Source of the DNA: Streptomyces huiliensis
GTDB taxonomy: Bacteria > Actinomycetota > Actinomycetes > Streptomycetales > Streptomycetaceae
NCBI RefSeq assembly: GCF_020037025.1
Contig: NZ_JAIQLH010000076.1
Coordinates: forward strand, 1 to 39,935
DNA: 39,935 nucleotides
Reading direction: 5' to 3'
The notes beneath the pieces are model-generated. The model had not been told where the DNA came from, made no database searches, and saw only the letters and a list, made by a program, of their open reading frames with translations. Of the stretch, positions 1-8,531 are shown piece by piece. The position numbers and the translations under genes were made by a program. The stretch's first letter is position 1. Every line of letters begins with the position of its first letter.

Positions 1-10
1 CCCGCGCGGG

Positions 11-80
11 GGGGGCGTGAAGAAGCGGCGTGCGGCGCCCGGGTGACTCCGGGCGCCGCGCGCCGCTTTCACGCTCCCCC
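11..80. terminator. Long hairpin at left edge
   Basis: Bases 32-42 pair perfectly with 49-59 (11 bp). The stem extends through 23-30/61-68 (8 bp) and, with a small bulge, 11-20/69-78. This is a typical strong Streptomyces terminator or bidirectional terminator, probably serving a gene just outside the window. There is no T tract, as is usual in this genus. Confidence 0.6.
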
Positions 81-238
81 TCAACGGCCGTTCCAGGCAA
101 GGCCGTTGCGATAGCGTACGGATCAGCGCTGCACACGCGCCCCCCTTCTCGAGGGACCCGCATACGTCGGGGTCCTCGTCCGGGAGGTCCTCCACGGGCT
201 TCCACGGGCGGGGAGTCCGAACCAGGGCCCCCTCCGGA

Positions 239-261
239 GCGGTCACCGGTCCTCTGACCGC
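239..261. promoter_or_regulatory. Short inverted repeat ahead of the small ORF
   Basis: GCGGTCA at 239-245 is the exact complement of TGACCGC at 255-261, with a 9-nt loop. It ends 6 nt before the ATG at 268. It could be an operator or a leader hairpin; its function is unknown. Confidence 0.3.
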
Positions 262-267
262 GCACCG

Positions 268-366
268 ATGAAGGGGGGCGCCGTGGGGCGTCACCGCAAA
301 AAGCCTCTGCACGAGCGGATCGCGGCAGTGATCCGGGAGTTCTGGAGGTGGCTCAACGAACGGTGA
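268..366 (+). CDS. Possible 32-aa cationic peptide
   Basis: ATG at 268 opens a 32-codon frame ending in TGA at 364-366. The product is basic, with a KK pair and an amphipathic C-terminal stretch containing FWRWL. An in-frame GTG at 283 has a better ribosome binding site (AAGGGGGG at 271-278, 4 nt away) and would give 27 residues. I do not recognise a family. The stop codon touches the first hairpin of the duplicated unit beginning at 361, so the hairpin could be its terminator. The frame could be chance. Confidence 0.3.
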   Translation: MKGGAVGRHRKKPLHERIAAVIREFWRWLNER

Positions 367-470
367 CCGCCAGTCCTCCGAACAGGTGAGGACTGACGGT
401 CAACAAGCCGTCCGTTGAGGGCGGTGTCGGCTCTCGTCTCGGAGATCGGCCGGGGCGAGGGCCTCTTTTC
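366..470 (+). ncRNA. Candidate structured RNA, copy 1
   Basis: Hairpin A pairs 366-378 with 388-400 (ACCG, one mismatch, then CAGTCCTC against GAGGACTG). Hairpin C pairs 431-442 with 450-461 using three G-U pairs, followed by CCTCTTTT at 462-469, which resembles an intrinsic terminator on the plus strand. A short helix (ccgtcc/gggcgg) lies between them. No known RNA family is recognised. A tandem terminator is a simpler alternative to a small RNA. Confidence 0.4.
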
Positions 471-505
471 GGTTGTACTGCGACGGCACGGCCGCCGCTT
501 CGGTG

Positions 506-608
506 ACCGCCAGTCCTCCGACCAACTGAGGACTGACGGTCAACAAGCCGTCCGCTGCGGGCGGTGTCGGCTCTCGTCTCGGATGACCGCCGAGGCGAGG
601 GCCTCTTT
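506..608 (+). ncRNA. Candidate structured RNA, copy 2
   Basis: This copy has the same architecture as copy 1. Hairpin A has an unchanged stem and a changed 9-nt loop. The middle helix is longer here (CCGTCCG against GGGCGG plus one more pair). Hairpin C pairs 571-582 with 590-601; one U-G pair of copy 1 is U-A here, so pairing is kept despite the base change. It is followed by CCTCTTTA. The orientation is inferred from the T-rich tails. Confidence 0.4.
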
Positions 609-859
609 AGGTTGTGCTGATCCGAATGAAGGGGGCACCTCGCCCAGGAAGACTCGTGGGCGAAGTTGTGGGGCGTCCCCGGCCCAGAGATTCCGGACTC
701 CCAGGGCCACCAGCACTCTAGCGCCCCCGCGACACACCGTAAACGCCGCCACGTCAAGCGCCGTACCCGCCAACCCCCGTACGAGGGAGGCGGGAAGCCG
801 CGCCCCGCGTCAACCGCCGACCGGCGAGCCGGCTCAGCCGATCACTGGCCCGGCACCGG

Positions 860-1885
860 TCAGAAGACCGACTCCGCCTCGTCCATCCGGTCCTCCGGCA
901 CCCGCTTCAGCTCGGTGATCGCGTCCGCCAGCGGCACCATCGTGATGTCGGTGCCGCGCAGCGCGGTCATCTTGCCGAAGTCGCCGCGGTGCGCGGCCTC
1001 GACCGCGTGCCAGCCGAAGCGGGTGGCGAGGACGCGGTCGTACGCCGTCGGGGTGCCGCCGCGCTGGACGTGGCCGAGGATGACCGGGCGGGCCTCCTTG
1101 CCGAGGCGGCGCTCCAGCTCGCCCGCGAGCTTGGTGCCGATGCCGGCGAACCGCTCGTGGCCGAACTGGTCTATGGCGCCCTTCTTGTAGTCCATCGTCC
1201 CGTCGGCCGGGTGCGCACCCTCGGCGACGCAGATGACGGCGAACTTCTTGCCGCGGGCGAACCGCTCCTCCACCATCTTCACCAGGTCGGCGGGGTCGAA
1301 GGCCCGCTCGGGGAGGCAGATGCCGTGGGCGCCGCCGGCCATGCCGGACTCCAGGGCGATCCAGCCCGCGTGCCGGCCCATGACCTCGACGACCATCACG
1401 CGCTGGTGGGACTCGGCGGTGGTCTTCAGCCGGTCGATGGCCTCGGTGGCGACGCCGACGGCCGTGTCGAAGCCGAAGGTGCGGTCGGTGGAGGAGATGT
1501 CGTTGTCGATCGTCTTGGGGACGCCGACGACCGGGAGCCCGGCGTCCGACAGCATCCGGGCCGCAGTGAGCGTGCCTTCGCCGCCGATGGGAATGAGGAC
1601 GTCGATGCCGTGCTCACGGGAGAAGTCCTTGGCGTTCTCACACGCCTCGCGCAGCCGGGCGCGCTCCAGCCGGGCGGAGCCCAGGATGGTGCCGCCACGG
1701 GCCAGGATGCCGCTCACGGCGTCGAGGTCGAGCTTCCGGAACCGGCCGTCGAGCAGGCCCTTGAAGCCGTCCTCGAAGCCGATGACCTCGTCACCGTGCT
1801 CCGTGATGGCACGGTGCACCACCGAGCGGATGACGGCGTTCAGGCCGGGGCAGTCGCCGCCCGCGGTGAGGACTCCGATGCGCAT
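860..1885 (-). CDS. pfkA: 6-phosphofructokinase (ATP type)
   Basis: This enzyme phosphorylates fructose 6-phosphate to fructose 1,6-bisphosphate in glycolysis. The product has 341 aa, a full-length group III PFK. The N-terminal nucleotide loop TAGGDCPGLNAVIRS is at 8-21, GGEGTL at 101-106 and the catalytic PKTIDND at 123-129. G104 (D in PPi-dependent enzymes) points to ATP, while K124 is the residue seen in PPi enzymes; this G/K mix is known for Streptomyces PFKs. The start is the ATG of MRIGV, preceded by an AGGAG about 11 nt upstream; the open frame runs 32 codons further but without conservation. It is divergent from pta. Streptomyces usually have several pfkA copies, so the paralogue number is not assigned. 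Confidence 0.95.
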   Translation of the reverse strand: MRIGVLTAGGDCPGLNAVIRSVVHRAITEHGDEVIGFEDGFKGLLDGRFRKLDLDAVSGILARGGTILGSARLERARLREACENAKDFSREHGIDVLIPIGGEGTLTAARMLSDAGLPVVGVPKTIDNDISSTDRTFGFDTAVGVATEAIDRLKTTAESHQRVMVVEVMGRHAGWIALESGMAGGAHGICLPERAFDPADLVKMVEERFARGKKFAVICVAEGAHPADGTMDYKKGAIDQFGHERFAGIGTKLAGELERRLGKEARPVILGHVQRGGTPTAYDRVLATRFGWHAVEAAHRGDFGKMTALRGTDITMVPLADAITELKRVPEDRMDEAESVF

Positions 1886-2171
1886 CGTGCTGTGTCTCCT
1901 GCTGGTTCTGGTGGTCGCTAGTGGGACCTGTGAGCCGGACCCGATTGTTCCACGGGCCTGCCGGGCCCGCCGCGCTCGCACGGGCGGCCGTCAACGCACA
2001 TTAACCAACACACTGACGATCTTCCGCCGAGCCTCTCGCCTTCCGCCTGACGAGCGCCTTATCCAGGGTCGCAGGTATTGTCAAGAGGGCAAGACCACCC
2101 TAACGGGTAATTTCACAAGCCGAACAAACGCCACCCGAACAGCACACGGCCATGGAGCAAGGAGAGCACGC
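1886..2171. promoter_or_regulatory. Divergent pfkA/pta promoter region
   Basis: This 286-bp region lies between two divergent starts and must hold both promoters. It is visibly more AT-rich around 2000-2150 than the flanking genes. I see no clear -35/-10 pair and no strong palindrome. Confidence 0.5.
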
Positions 2172-4268
2172 GTGACGCGCAGCGTGTACGTGACCGGGAC
2201 CGACCGCGGCGACGGACGCCAGGTCATCGAGCTGGGAGTCATGGAGCTCCTCACCCGCCAGGTGGACCGGGTCGGGGTGTTCCGCCCGCTCGTCCACGGC
2301 GACGGGCCGGACCGCCTCTTCGACCTCCTCCGCACCCGCTACCGGCTGGAGCAGTCACCCGAAAGCGTGTACGGCCTCACGTACGCCGAGGCCGCCGCCC
2401 TCCAGGCCGAGAAGGGCACGGACGAGCTGGTCTCCCGGCTCGTCGAGCGCTTCCACGCCGTCTCCCGGGAGTACGAGAACGTCCTCGTCCTCGGTACCGA
2501 CTTCATCGGCAGCAACCTGCCGGACGAGCTGGCGCTCAACGCCCGGCTGGCGAACGAGTTCGGCGCCTCCGTGATCACCGTCGTGGGCGGCGGCGGCCAG
2601 GCCGCCGAGGCCGTCCGCGCCGAGGCCCGCAACGCCTTCCGCGCCTACGAGGCGCTGGGCTGCGACGTCGTCGCCCTGGTCGTCAACCGGGTGGCCCCGG
2701 CCGACCGCGAGGCCATCGCCGAGGGCCTGGCGTCCGGCCTGCCGGTCCCCTGCTACGCGCTCCCCGAGGACGCCTCGCTCTCCGCGCCGACCGTCGCGCA
2801 GATCGTCCGCAAGCTGGGCGCCGAGGTGCTGCTCGGTGACGACGCCGGGCTCAACCGGGACGCCAAGGACTTCGTCTTCGGCGGCGCCATGCTCCCCGTC
2901 TTCCTCCCGGCCCTGACCGACGGCTGCCTGGTGGTCACCCCCGGCGACCGCGTCGACCTGATCGTCGGCGCCCTCGCCGCGCACAGCGCCGGCGCCCCCT
3001 CGATAGCCGGCGTGCTCCTCACCCTGGACGAGCGGCCGGGACCGGACATCCTGGCGCTGGCCGGCCGGCTCGCCCCCGGCACCCCGGTGATCTCCGTGCC
3101 CGGCGGCTCCTTCCCGACCGCGGCCGAGCTGTTCGCCGTCGAGGGCAAGCTCGACGGCTCGTCGCCGCGCAAGGCGGAGACCGCCCTCGGCCTGTTCGAG
3201 CGGCACGTGAACACCGCCGAGCTCACCGAGCGCATCGCCGTCGCCCGCTCCGGCCGCGTCACCCCGATGATGTTCGAGCACGAGCTGATCGAGCGCTCCC
3301 GCTCCGCCCGCCGCCGCGTCGTCCTCCCCGAGGGCACCGAGGAGCGGGTGCTGCGCGCCGCCGACGTGCTGCTGCGCCGCGACGTCTGCGACCTCACCCT
3401 GCTGGGCGAGGAGGACGTCATCCGCAAGCGCGCCGCCGAACTGGGCATCGACCTGGGCGAGGCGCAGCTCATCGACCCGCAGAAGTCGCCGCTGCGCGAG
3501 CGCTTCGCCGAGATCTACGCGGCGGCCCGCGCCCACAAGGGCATGACGGTGGAGCTGGCCCACGACGTCGTCGCCGACGTGTCGTACTTCGGCACGCTGA
3601 TGGTGCAGGAGGGGCTGGCCGACGGCATGGTCTCCGGCGCGGTGCACTCCACCGCCGCGACCATCCGGCCCGCCTTCGAGATCATCAAGACGGCGCCGGG
3701 CGCGCAGATCGTCTCGTCGGTCTTCTTCATGTGCCTGGCCGACCGGGTCCTCGTCTACGGCGACTGCGCCGTCAACCCGGACCCCAACGCCGAGCAGCTC
3801 GCGGACATCGCCATCCAGTCCGCCGCCACGGCGACGCAGTTCGGCGTGGAGCCGCGGATCGCGATGCTCTCGTACTCGACTGGCACCTCCGGCTCCGGCG
3901 CGGACGTGGACAAGGTGCGCCGGGCGACCGAGCTCGTCCGCGAGCGCCGTCCCGACCTGCTGGTCGAGGGCCCGATCCAGTACGACGCGGCCGTGGACGC
4001 CGCCGTCGCCGCCACCAAGCTGCCGGGCTCCGAGGTGGCCGGAAAGGCGACCGTCCTCGTGTTCCCCGACCTGAACACGGGCAACAACACGTACAAGGCC
4101 GTGCAGCGGTCGGCCCACGCGGTCGCGGTCGGCCCGGTCCTGCAGGGTCTGCGCAAGCCGGTCAACGACCTGTCGCGCGGCGCGCTCGTCCAGGACATCG
4201 TCAACACGGTCGCCATCACGGCCATCCAGGCCCAGGGCGACCAGCGCGGCGACCGCGTCGAGCCGTGA
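2172..4268 (+). CDS. pta: Phosphate acetyltransferase
   Basis: It interconverts acetyl-CoA plus phosphate and acetyl phosphate plus CoA. The 698 aa match the long, three-domain form (E. coli 714). The N-terminal P-loop-like half is at about 1-200, the DRTGG domain at about 200-330, and the catalytic PTA_PTB domain from about 366 to the end, with SYSTGTSGSGADVDKV as its clearest motif. The start is GTG at 2172 with AAGGAG at 2159-2164, 7 nt away; upstream in-frame sequence is antisense to pfkA and rejected. ackA follows after 44 bp, the usual pta-ackA operon. Confidence 0.96.
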   Translation: MTRSVYVTGTDRGDGRQVIELGVMELLTRQVDRVGVFRPLVHGDGPDRLFDLLRTRYRLEQSPESVYGLTYAEAAALQAEKGTDELVSRLVERFHAVSREYENVLVLGTDFIGSNLPDELALNARLANEFGASVITVVGGGGQAAEAVRAEARNAFRAYEALGCDVVALVVNRVAPADREAIAEGLASGLPVPCYALPEDASLSAPTVAQIVRKLGAEVLLGDDAGLNRDAKDFVFGGAMLPVFLPALTDGCLVVTPGDRVDLIVGALAAHSAGAPSIAGVLLTLDERPGPDILALAGRLAPGTPVISVPGGSFPTAAELFAVEGKLDGSSPRKAETALGLFERHVNTAELTERIAVARSGRVTPMMFEHELIERSRSARRRVVLPEGTEERVLRAADVLLRRDVCDLTLLGEEDVIRKRAAELGIDLGEAQLIDPQKSPLRERFAEIYAAARAHKGMTVELAHDVVADVSYFGTLMVQEGLADGMVSGAVHSTAATIRPAFEIIKTAPGAQIVSSVFFMCLADRVLVYGDCAVNPDPNAEQLADIAIQSAATATQFGVEPRIAMLSYSTGTSGSGADVDKVRRATELVRERRPDLLVEGPIQYDAAVDAAVAATKLPGSEVAGKATVLVFPDLNTGNNTYKAVQRSAHAVAVGPVLQGLRKPVNDLSRGALVQDIVNTVAITAIQAQGDQRGDRVEP

Positions 4269-4312
4269 TCCCCGCCCCGCCCTCCGCCGTTCCCCCCACC
4301 ACGGAAAGCCCC

Positions 4313-5542
4313 ATGACTGCCAACGCCCAGGCCACCTCCCGCGCGACCCGCGTCCTCGTCCTCAACTCCGGCTCGTCCTCGCTGAAGTACCAGCTGCTGG
4401 ACATGGCCGACGGCGCCCGGCTCGCCGTCGGGCTCGTCGAGCGCATCGGCGAGGACTCCTCGCGGCTGGCCCACACCCCGCTGGCGACCGGCGGCACCAA
4501 GCGCGAGATCACCGAGCGGATCGCCGACCACACCGCCGCGCTCCAGGCCGTCGCCGCCGAGCTGGCGGCGGACGGGCTCGGGCTGGACTCCCCCGAGCTG
4601 GCCGCGATCGGCCACCGCGTGGTGCACGGCGGCAACCAGTTCACCGAGCCGACGCTGATCACCGACGAGGTGCTGGCGGAGATCGAGCGGCTGATCCCGG
4701 TCGCCCCGCTGCACAACCCGGCCAACATCACCGGCATCCGCACCGCCCAGGCGCTCCGCCCGGACCTGCCGCAGGTCGCGGTGTTCGACACGGCGTTCCA
4801 CACGACGATGCCGGAGCACGCGGCGCGCTACGCGATCGACGTGGCCACGGCGGACGCCCACCGGGTGCGCCGCTACGGCTTCCACGGCACCTCGCACGCG
4901 TACGTCTCGCGGGAGACGGCGAAGCTGCTGGGCAAGGACCCGTCCGAGGTCAACGTGATCGTCCTGCACCTGGGCAACGGCGCGTCCGCGTCCGCCGTCC
5001 AGGGGGGCCGCTGCGTGGACACCTCCATGGGCCTCACCCCGCTGGAGGGCCTGGTCATGGGCACCCGTTCCGGTGACGTCGACCCGGCGGTCATCTTCCA
5101 CCTGGCCCGCAACGCGGGGATGTCCGTCGACGAGATCGACTCGCTCCTCAACAAGAAGAGCGGTCTGATCGGACTGTGCGGCGACAACGACATGCGCGAG
5201 ATCCGCCGGCGGATCGACGAGGGCGACGAGGCGGCGCGGCTCGCGTTCGACATCTACGTGCACCGGCTGAAGAAGTACATCGGCGCCTACTACGCGGTGC
5301 TGGGCAAGGTCGACGCGATCGCCTTCACGGCGGGTGTGGGCGAGAACGCGGCGCCCGTGCGGGAGGCCGCCGTGGCCGGCCTGGAGGAGCTGGGCCTGGC
5401 CGTGGACGCGGAGCTCAACGCGCAGCGCGGGGACTCGGCGCGACTAATCTCCCCGGACTACGCCCGGGTCGCCGTCGCGGTCGTCCCGACCGACGAGGAG
5501 CTGGAGATCGCCACCCAGGCATACGCCCTGGTCAGCGCCTGA
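4313..5542 (+). CDS. ackA: Acetate kinase
   Basis: It makes ATP and acetate from acetyl phosphate, or the reverse. The 409-aa product has the ASKHA-fold landmarks: VLNSGSSSLKYQLL near residue 14, GHRVVHGG, the catalytic FHGTSHAYVSRE, the nucleotide-binding HLGNGASASAVQGG and SMGLTPLEGLVMGTRSGDVDP, and GVGENAAPVRE near the end. ATG at 4313 has a weak GGAAAG upstream. It is co-transcribed with pta and followed directly by a strong hairpin. Confidence 0.96.
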   Translation: MTANAQATSRATRVLVLNSGSSSLKYQLLDMADGARLAVGLVERIGEDSSRLAHTPLATGGTKREITERIADHTAALQAVAAELAADGLGLDSPELAAIGHRVVHGGNQFTEPTLITDEVLAEIERLIPVAPLHNPANITGIRTAQALRPDLPQVAVFDTAFHTTMPEHAARYAIDVATADAHRVRRYGFHGTSHAYVSRETAKLLGKDPSEVNVIVLHLGNGASASAVQGGRCVDTSMGLTPLEGLVMGTRSGDVDPAVIFHLARNAGMSVDEIDSLLNKKSGLIGLCGDNDMREIRRRIDEGDEAARLAFDIYVHRLKKYIGAYYAVLGKVDAIAFTAGVGENAAPVREAAVAGLEELGLAVDAELNAQRGDSARLISPDYARVAVAVVPTDEELEIATQAYALVSA

Positions 5543-5550
5543 TCCCCACG

Positions 5551-5575
5551 GAGCCGGGGGTTCCGCCCCCGGCTC
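5551..5575 (+). terminator. Terminator after ackA
   Basis: GAGCCGGGGG (5551-5560) pairs perfectly with CCCCCGGCTC (5566-5575) over a 5-nt loop, 8 nt after the ackA stop. Confidence 0.8.
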
Positions 5576-5624
5576 GCCCCTGTCACTTCCCACAGCTCGA
5601 ATATTCCGCTCCGAAACAAACCGA

Positions 5625-5630
5625 TAGGAT
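5625..5630 (+). promoter_or_regulatory. -10 box of pyk, leaderless start
   Basis: TAGGAT ends 7 nt before the pyk ATG, so transcription would start at or next to the start codon. No clear -35 is seen. The AGGA inside the box could alternatively act as a ribosome site. Confidence 0.55.
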
Positions 5631-5637
5631 CTGCCCC

Positions 5638-7062
5638 ATGCGCCGTTCCAAAATCGTCTGCACCCTGGGCCCCGCCGTCGACTCCTTCGAGCAGCTGAAG
5701 ACGCTGATCGAGGCCGGTATGAACGTGGCCCGCTTCAACATGAGCCACGGCAGCCACTCGGAGCACGAGGAGCGGTACCACCGCCTCCGCAAGGCCGCCG
5801 AGGAGACCGGCCGCGCGGTCGGCGTCCTGGCCGACCTCCAGGGCCCGAAGATCCGCCTGGAGACCTTCGCGGACGGCCCGGTGGAGCTGGTGCGCGGTGA
5901 CGAGTTCACCATCACGACGGAGGACGTCGCCGGCGACAAGACGATCTGCGGCACCACCTACAAGGGCCTGCCCGGCGACGTCACCAAGGGCGACCAGGTC
6001 CTGATCAACGACGGCAACGTCGAGCTGCGCGTGACGGAGGTCGACGGCCCGCGGGTCAAGACCATCGTCATCGAGGGCGGCGTCATCTCCGACCACAAGG
6101 GCATCAACCTGCCCGGCGCGGCCGTCAACGTCCCGGCGCTGTCCGAGAAGGACATCGAGGACCTGAAGTTCGCGCTCGCGATGGGCTGCGACATGGTCGC
6201 GCTGTCCTTCGTCCGCGACGCCAAGGACGTCCTCGACGTGCACCAGGTGATGGACGAGGTCGGCCGTCGCGTCCCGGTGATCGCCAAGGTCGAGAAGCCG
6301 CAGGCCGTCGAGAACATGCACGAGGTCGTCATGGCCTTCGACGGTGTGATGGTGGCCCGTGGCGACCTGGCGGTGGAGTACCCGCTGGAGCGCGTCCCGA
6401 TGGTGCAGAAGCGCCTCATCGAGATGTGCCGCCGCAACGCCAAGCCGGTGATCGTCGCGACCCAGATGATGGAGTCAATGATCACCAACTCGCGTCCGAC
6501 CCGCGCCGAGGCGTCCGACGTCGCCAACGCGATCCTGGACGGCGCGGACGCGGTCATGCTCTCCGCCGAGTCGAGCGTGGGCGCCTACCCGATCGAGACC
6601 GTCAAGACGATGTCCCGCATCGTCGAGGCGGCCGAGCAGGAGCTCCTCTCCAAGGGCCTCCAGCCGCTCGTCCCGGGCAAGAAGCCGCGCACCCAGGGCG
6701 GTTCGGTGGCCCGCGCCGCCGCCGAGATCGCCGACTTCCTGGGCGGCAAGGCCCTCGTCGCCTTCACCAAGTCCGGCGACACCGCCCGCCGCCTGTCCCG
6801 CTACCGCGCGGCCCAGCCGATCCTGGCCTTCACCACGGACGCCGCCACCCGCAACCAGCTCGCCCTGAGCTGGGGCGTCGAGACGTACGTCGTCCCGCAC
6901 GTCGACAACACCGACGCCATGGTCGACCTCGTCGACGCCGAGCTCCTCAAGCTCAAGCGCTACAACGAGGGCGACACCATGATCATCACCGCCGGCTCCC
7001 CGCCCGGCGTCCCGGGCACGACCAACATGGTCCGCGTCCACCACCTGGGCCGCGAGAACTGA
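5638..7062 (+). CDS. pyk: Pyruvate kinase
   Basis: It converts phosphoenolpyruvate and ADP to pyruvate and ATP. The 474 aa are a normal length for a bacterial enzyme with A, B and C domains. Visible motifs are the N-terminal RRSKIVCTLGPA, substrate-binding ARFNMSHG, the B domain around residues 70-165, the active-site lysine in VIAKVEKPQAVENM, metal/substrate-binding VMVARGDLAVEYPLE and TQMMESMI, then a C domain containing FTKSGDTARRLSRYR. ATG at 5638 lies 7 nt from a TAGGAT box. It has its own promoter after the ackA terminator, so it is a separate unit from pta-ackA. Confidence 0.96.
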   Translation: MRRSKIVCTLGPAVDSFEQLKTLIEAGMNVARFNMSHGSHSEHEERYHRLRKAAEETGRAVGVLADLQGPKIRLETFADGPVELVRGDEFTITTEDVAGDKTICGTTYKGLPGDVTKGDQVLINDGNVELRVTEVDGPRVKTIVIEGGVISDHKGINLPGAAVNVPALSEKDIEDLKFALAMGCDMVALSFVRDAKDVLDVHQVMDEVGRRVPVIAKVEKPQAVENMHEVVMAFDGVMVARGDLAVEYPLERVPMVQKRLIEMCRRNAKPVIVATQMMESMITNSRPTRAEASDVANAILDGADAVMLSAESSVGAYPIETVKTMSRIVEAAEQELLSKGLQPLVPGKKPRTQGGSVARAAAEIADFLGGKALVAFTKSGDTARRLSRYRAAQPILAFTTDAATRNQLALSWGVETYVVPHVDNTDAMVDLVDAELLKLKRYNEGDTMIITAGSPPGVPGTTNMVRVHHLGREN

Positions 7063-7072
7063 CCCGCGCCTG

Positions 7073-7117
7073 AACGGCTGTGGCCGCCGCCCCTCGGGGC
7101 CGGCGGCCACAGCCGTT
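7073..7117. terminator. Bidirectional terminator, pyk / envelope operon
   Basis: Bases 7073-7089 and 7101-7117 form a perfect 17-bp stem, with a loop (7090-7100) that can itself pair CCCC with GGGG. It sits between convergent genes. Confidence 0.9.
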
Positions 7118-7127
7118 TCCGGCTCCG

Positions 7128-8519
7128 CTAGGGGTACACCCCGTCCGTGACGTAGACGCGCATGTTGGGGATGGTGAGGTTGCCGCCGAACTGGCCCGCC
7201 TGGCGGATCTTCACGTCGGTGAAGAAGATCGGGATGGGGAGCTTGAGGCCCGGTATGAGCGGGGGCGGGTGTTCGGCGGTGTAGTCGGCGGCGAAGAGGG
7301 GGAGGGTGCTGCCGAGGAGCTTGCCCTTCAGCTGCTCGGTGTACATCGTCACGCGGCCGCCGTCGACCGTCGAGGTCTTGCCCGGGCCGGACTGGTGGTA
7401 GATCCTCTTCCGGTCGTTGACCAGGGCGTGCAGGTCGTCTATCGCCAGCTTGTCCGCGGAGAACTTGAGGACGGACTTCTTCTGTCCGCCCGCCGTGACG
7501 ACCTCCTTGACCCCCTCGTAGGTCAGACCGGTCAGCGTGAGCCGGTTCGCCTCCAGGAACCAGGGGTTGTCGGCGAAGGCGGCCTGCCCCTTGTCCGACT
7601 GCCGGTTGGGGAGCGGGCAGGGTGGCGGCGTCTTCGTGTCCGTCGCGCCGGGGGACGGGGTGCCCGACGGGCCCGACGGGGTCGAGCCCGGGGTCGGGGT
7701 CTTGTCGTCGTCCGGCTCGGTGGAGGGCTTCGTGGTGGCGGAGGGGGCGGTGGGCGGCGCACCGGTGGGGCCCGTCTCCTTCTTCCTCCTCGTCTCCTCT
7801 GCCTTCTTTCCGGCGCGGTCCGGGCTCTTCCCGGGGCGAGGCGTTGCCGAAGGCGCCGGGGTGTCCGTGGTGCCCGTACGGTCCGGCGACGGGGTGGTCG
7901 TCGGGGTCGGGGACTTGGTCGCCTCCGGGTCGGGCAGCCGCGGTAGATCCGGCAGGGGCGGCAGCGGCGGGATCGGCGGCACGGGCAGCTTGCCCTTGTC
8001 CGGTACGGCCGGCGGGTCCGGCGTCGGGTCGGCGGTGGGCTTGGGAGCGGGCTTCCCGGTCTCGGCCGGGGTGTCGTCCTTCCCCTCGTCAGGGGTCGGC
8101 TTTCCGCCGGTGTCCGGCTCGTTCGTCGCCCCGCCCTTGTCGTCGTCCTTGCCCTTGCCCTTGTCCTTGTCCTTCTCCTTGCTCTTGCCCTTTTCCTTCG
8201 CGGCGTCTTCGTCCGGGCTCGGCGTGGCCGTGGGCGAATCCGCCGTGGGCGTGCCGGGCGTAGGCGTGTCCGGCGTGGGCGTCCCATCCGGCTTCGTCAC
8301 GCAGAACGCATCGCCGAACGGACTGGGCGCACCCGGCTTGGCCGTGGCCAGCTGGGGCGTGAAGCCCATGCCCATGAGCACCGCGGTCGGCATGGCCGCC
8401 AGTGCGACCGCCTTCCCCGCGGGCATGTGCAGGCGCGCCAGCAGAGGCTTTCTGGGCGCGGCGTGGCGCGGGCCCGCTCTCGGGCAGTCGCGGTCGCGCG
8501 CTTCGTCGTCAGTCGCCAC
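7128..8519 (-). CDS. Pro/Thr-rich envelope protein, DUF6230-like end
   Basis: The 463-aa product starts at GTG 8519 (GGAG upstream). A basic N-terminus is followed by one hydrophobic segment at about 34-58 (signal or anchor). Then comes a long low-complexity region (about 78-300) rich in Pro, Thr, Ser, Asp and Lys, including a KGKSKEKDKDKGKGK-type stretch. A folded C-terminal domain spans about 300-463, with alternating strand-like segments ending in GNLTIPNMRVYV. That end resembles the tail of the DUF6230 protein two genes upstream (FTLPDLRMNI), which I read as shared ancestry. It is the last gene of a three-gene operon. Its function is unknown; an extended wall-spanning anchor is a plausible role. 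Confidence 0.75.
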   Translation of the reverse strand: MATDDEARDRDCPRAGPRHAAPRKPLLARLHMPAGKAVALAAMPTAVLMGMGFTPQLATAKPGAPSPFGDAFCVTKPDGTPTPDTPTPGTPTADSPTATPSPDEDAAKEKGKSKEKDKDKGKGKDDDKGGATNEPDTGGKPTPDEGKDDTPAETGKPAPKPTADPTPDPPAVPDKGKLPVPPIPPLPPLPDLPRLPDPEATKSPTPTTTPSPDRTGTTDTPAPSATPRPGKSPDRAGKKAEETRRKKETGPTGAPPTAPSATTKPSTEPDDDKTPTPGSTPSGPSGTPSPGATDTKTPPPCPLPNRQSDKGQAAFADNPWFLEANRLTLTGLTYEGVKEVVTAGGQKKSVLKFSADKLAIDDLHALVNDRKRIYHQSGPGKTSTVDGGRVTMYTEQLKGKLLGSTLPLFAADYTAEHPPPLIPGLKLPIPIFFTDVKIRQAGQFGGNLTIPNMRVYVTDGVYP

Positions 8520-8531
8520 GGTGGCTCCTGT

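Larger units (their letters stand above)
361..640 (+). repeat. Tandem 140-bp direct repeat, two copies
   Basis: Copy 1 (361-500) and copy 2 (501-640) begin with the same 20 bases and stay closely similar for about 110 nt. The differences sit largely in predicted loops or keep pairing. The unit is non-coding by inspection and lies between the small ORF and the 3' end of pfkA. See the two RNA entries for its folds. Confidence 0.8.

Noticed and set aside
1233..2171. Upstream extension of pta to 1011 aa
   Set aside because: The extra 313 residues are antisense to pfkA; a good ribosome site and family start occur at GTG 2172.
5176..5637. Upstream extension of pyk to 628 aa
   Set aside because: The added part lies out of frame across ackA and its terminator; pyruvate kinase starts at MRRSKIVCTLGP.
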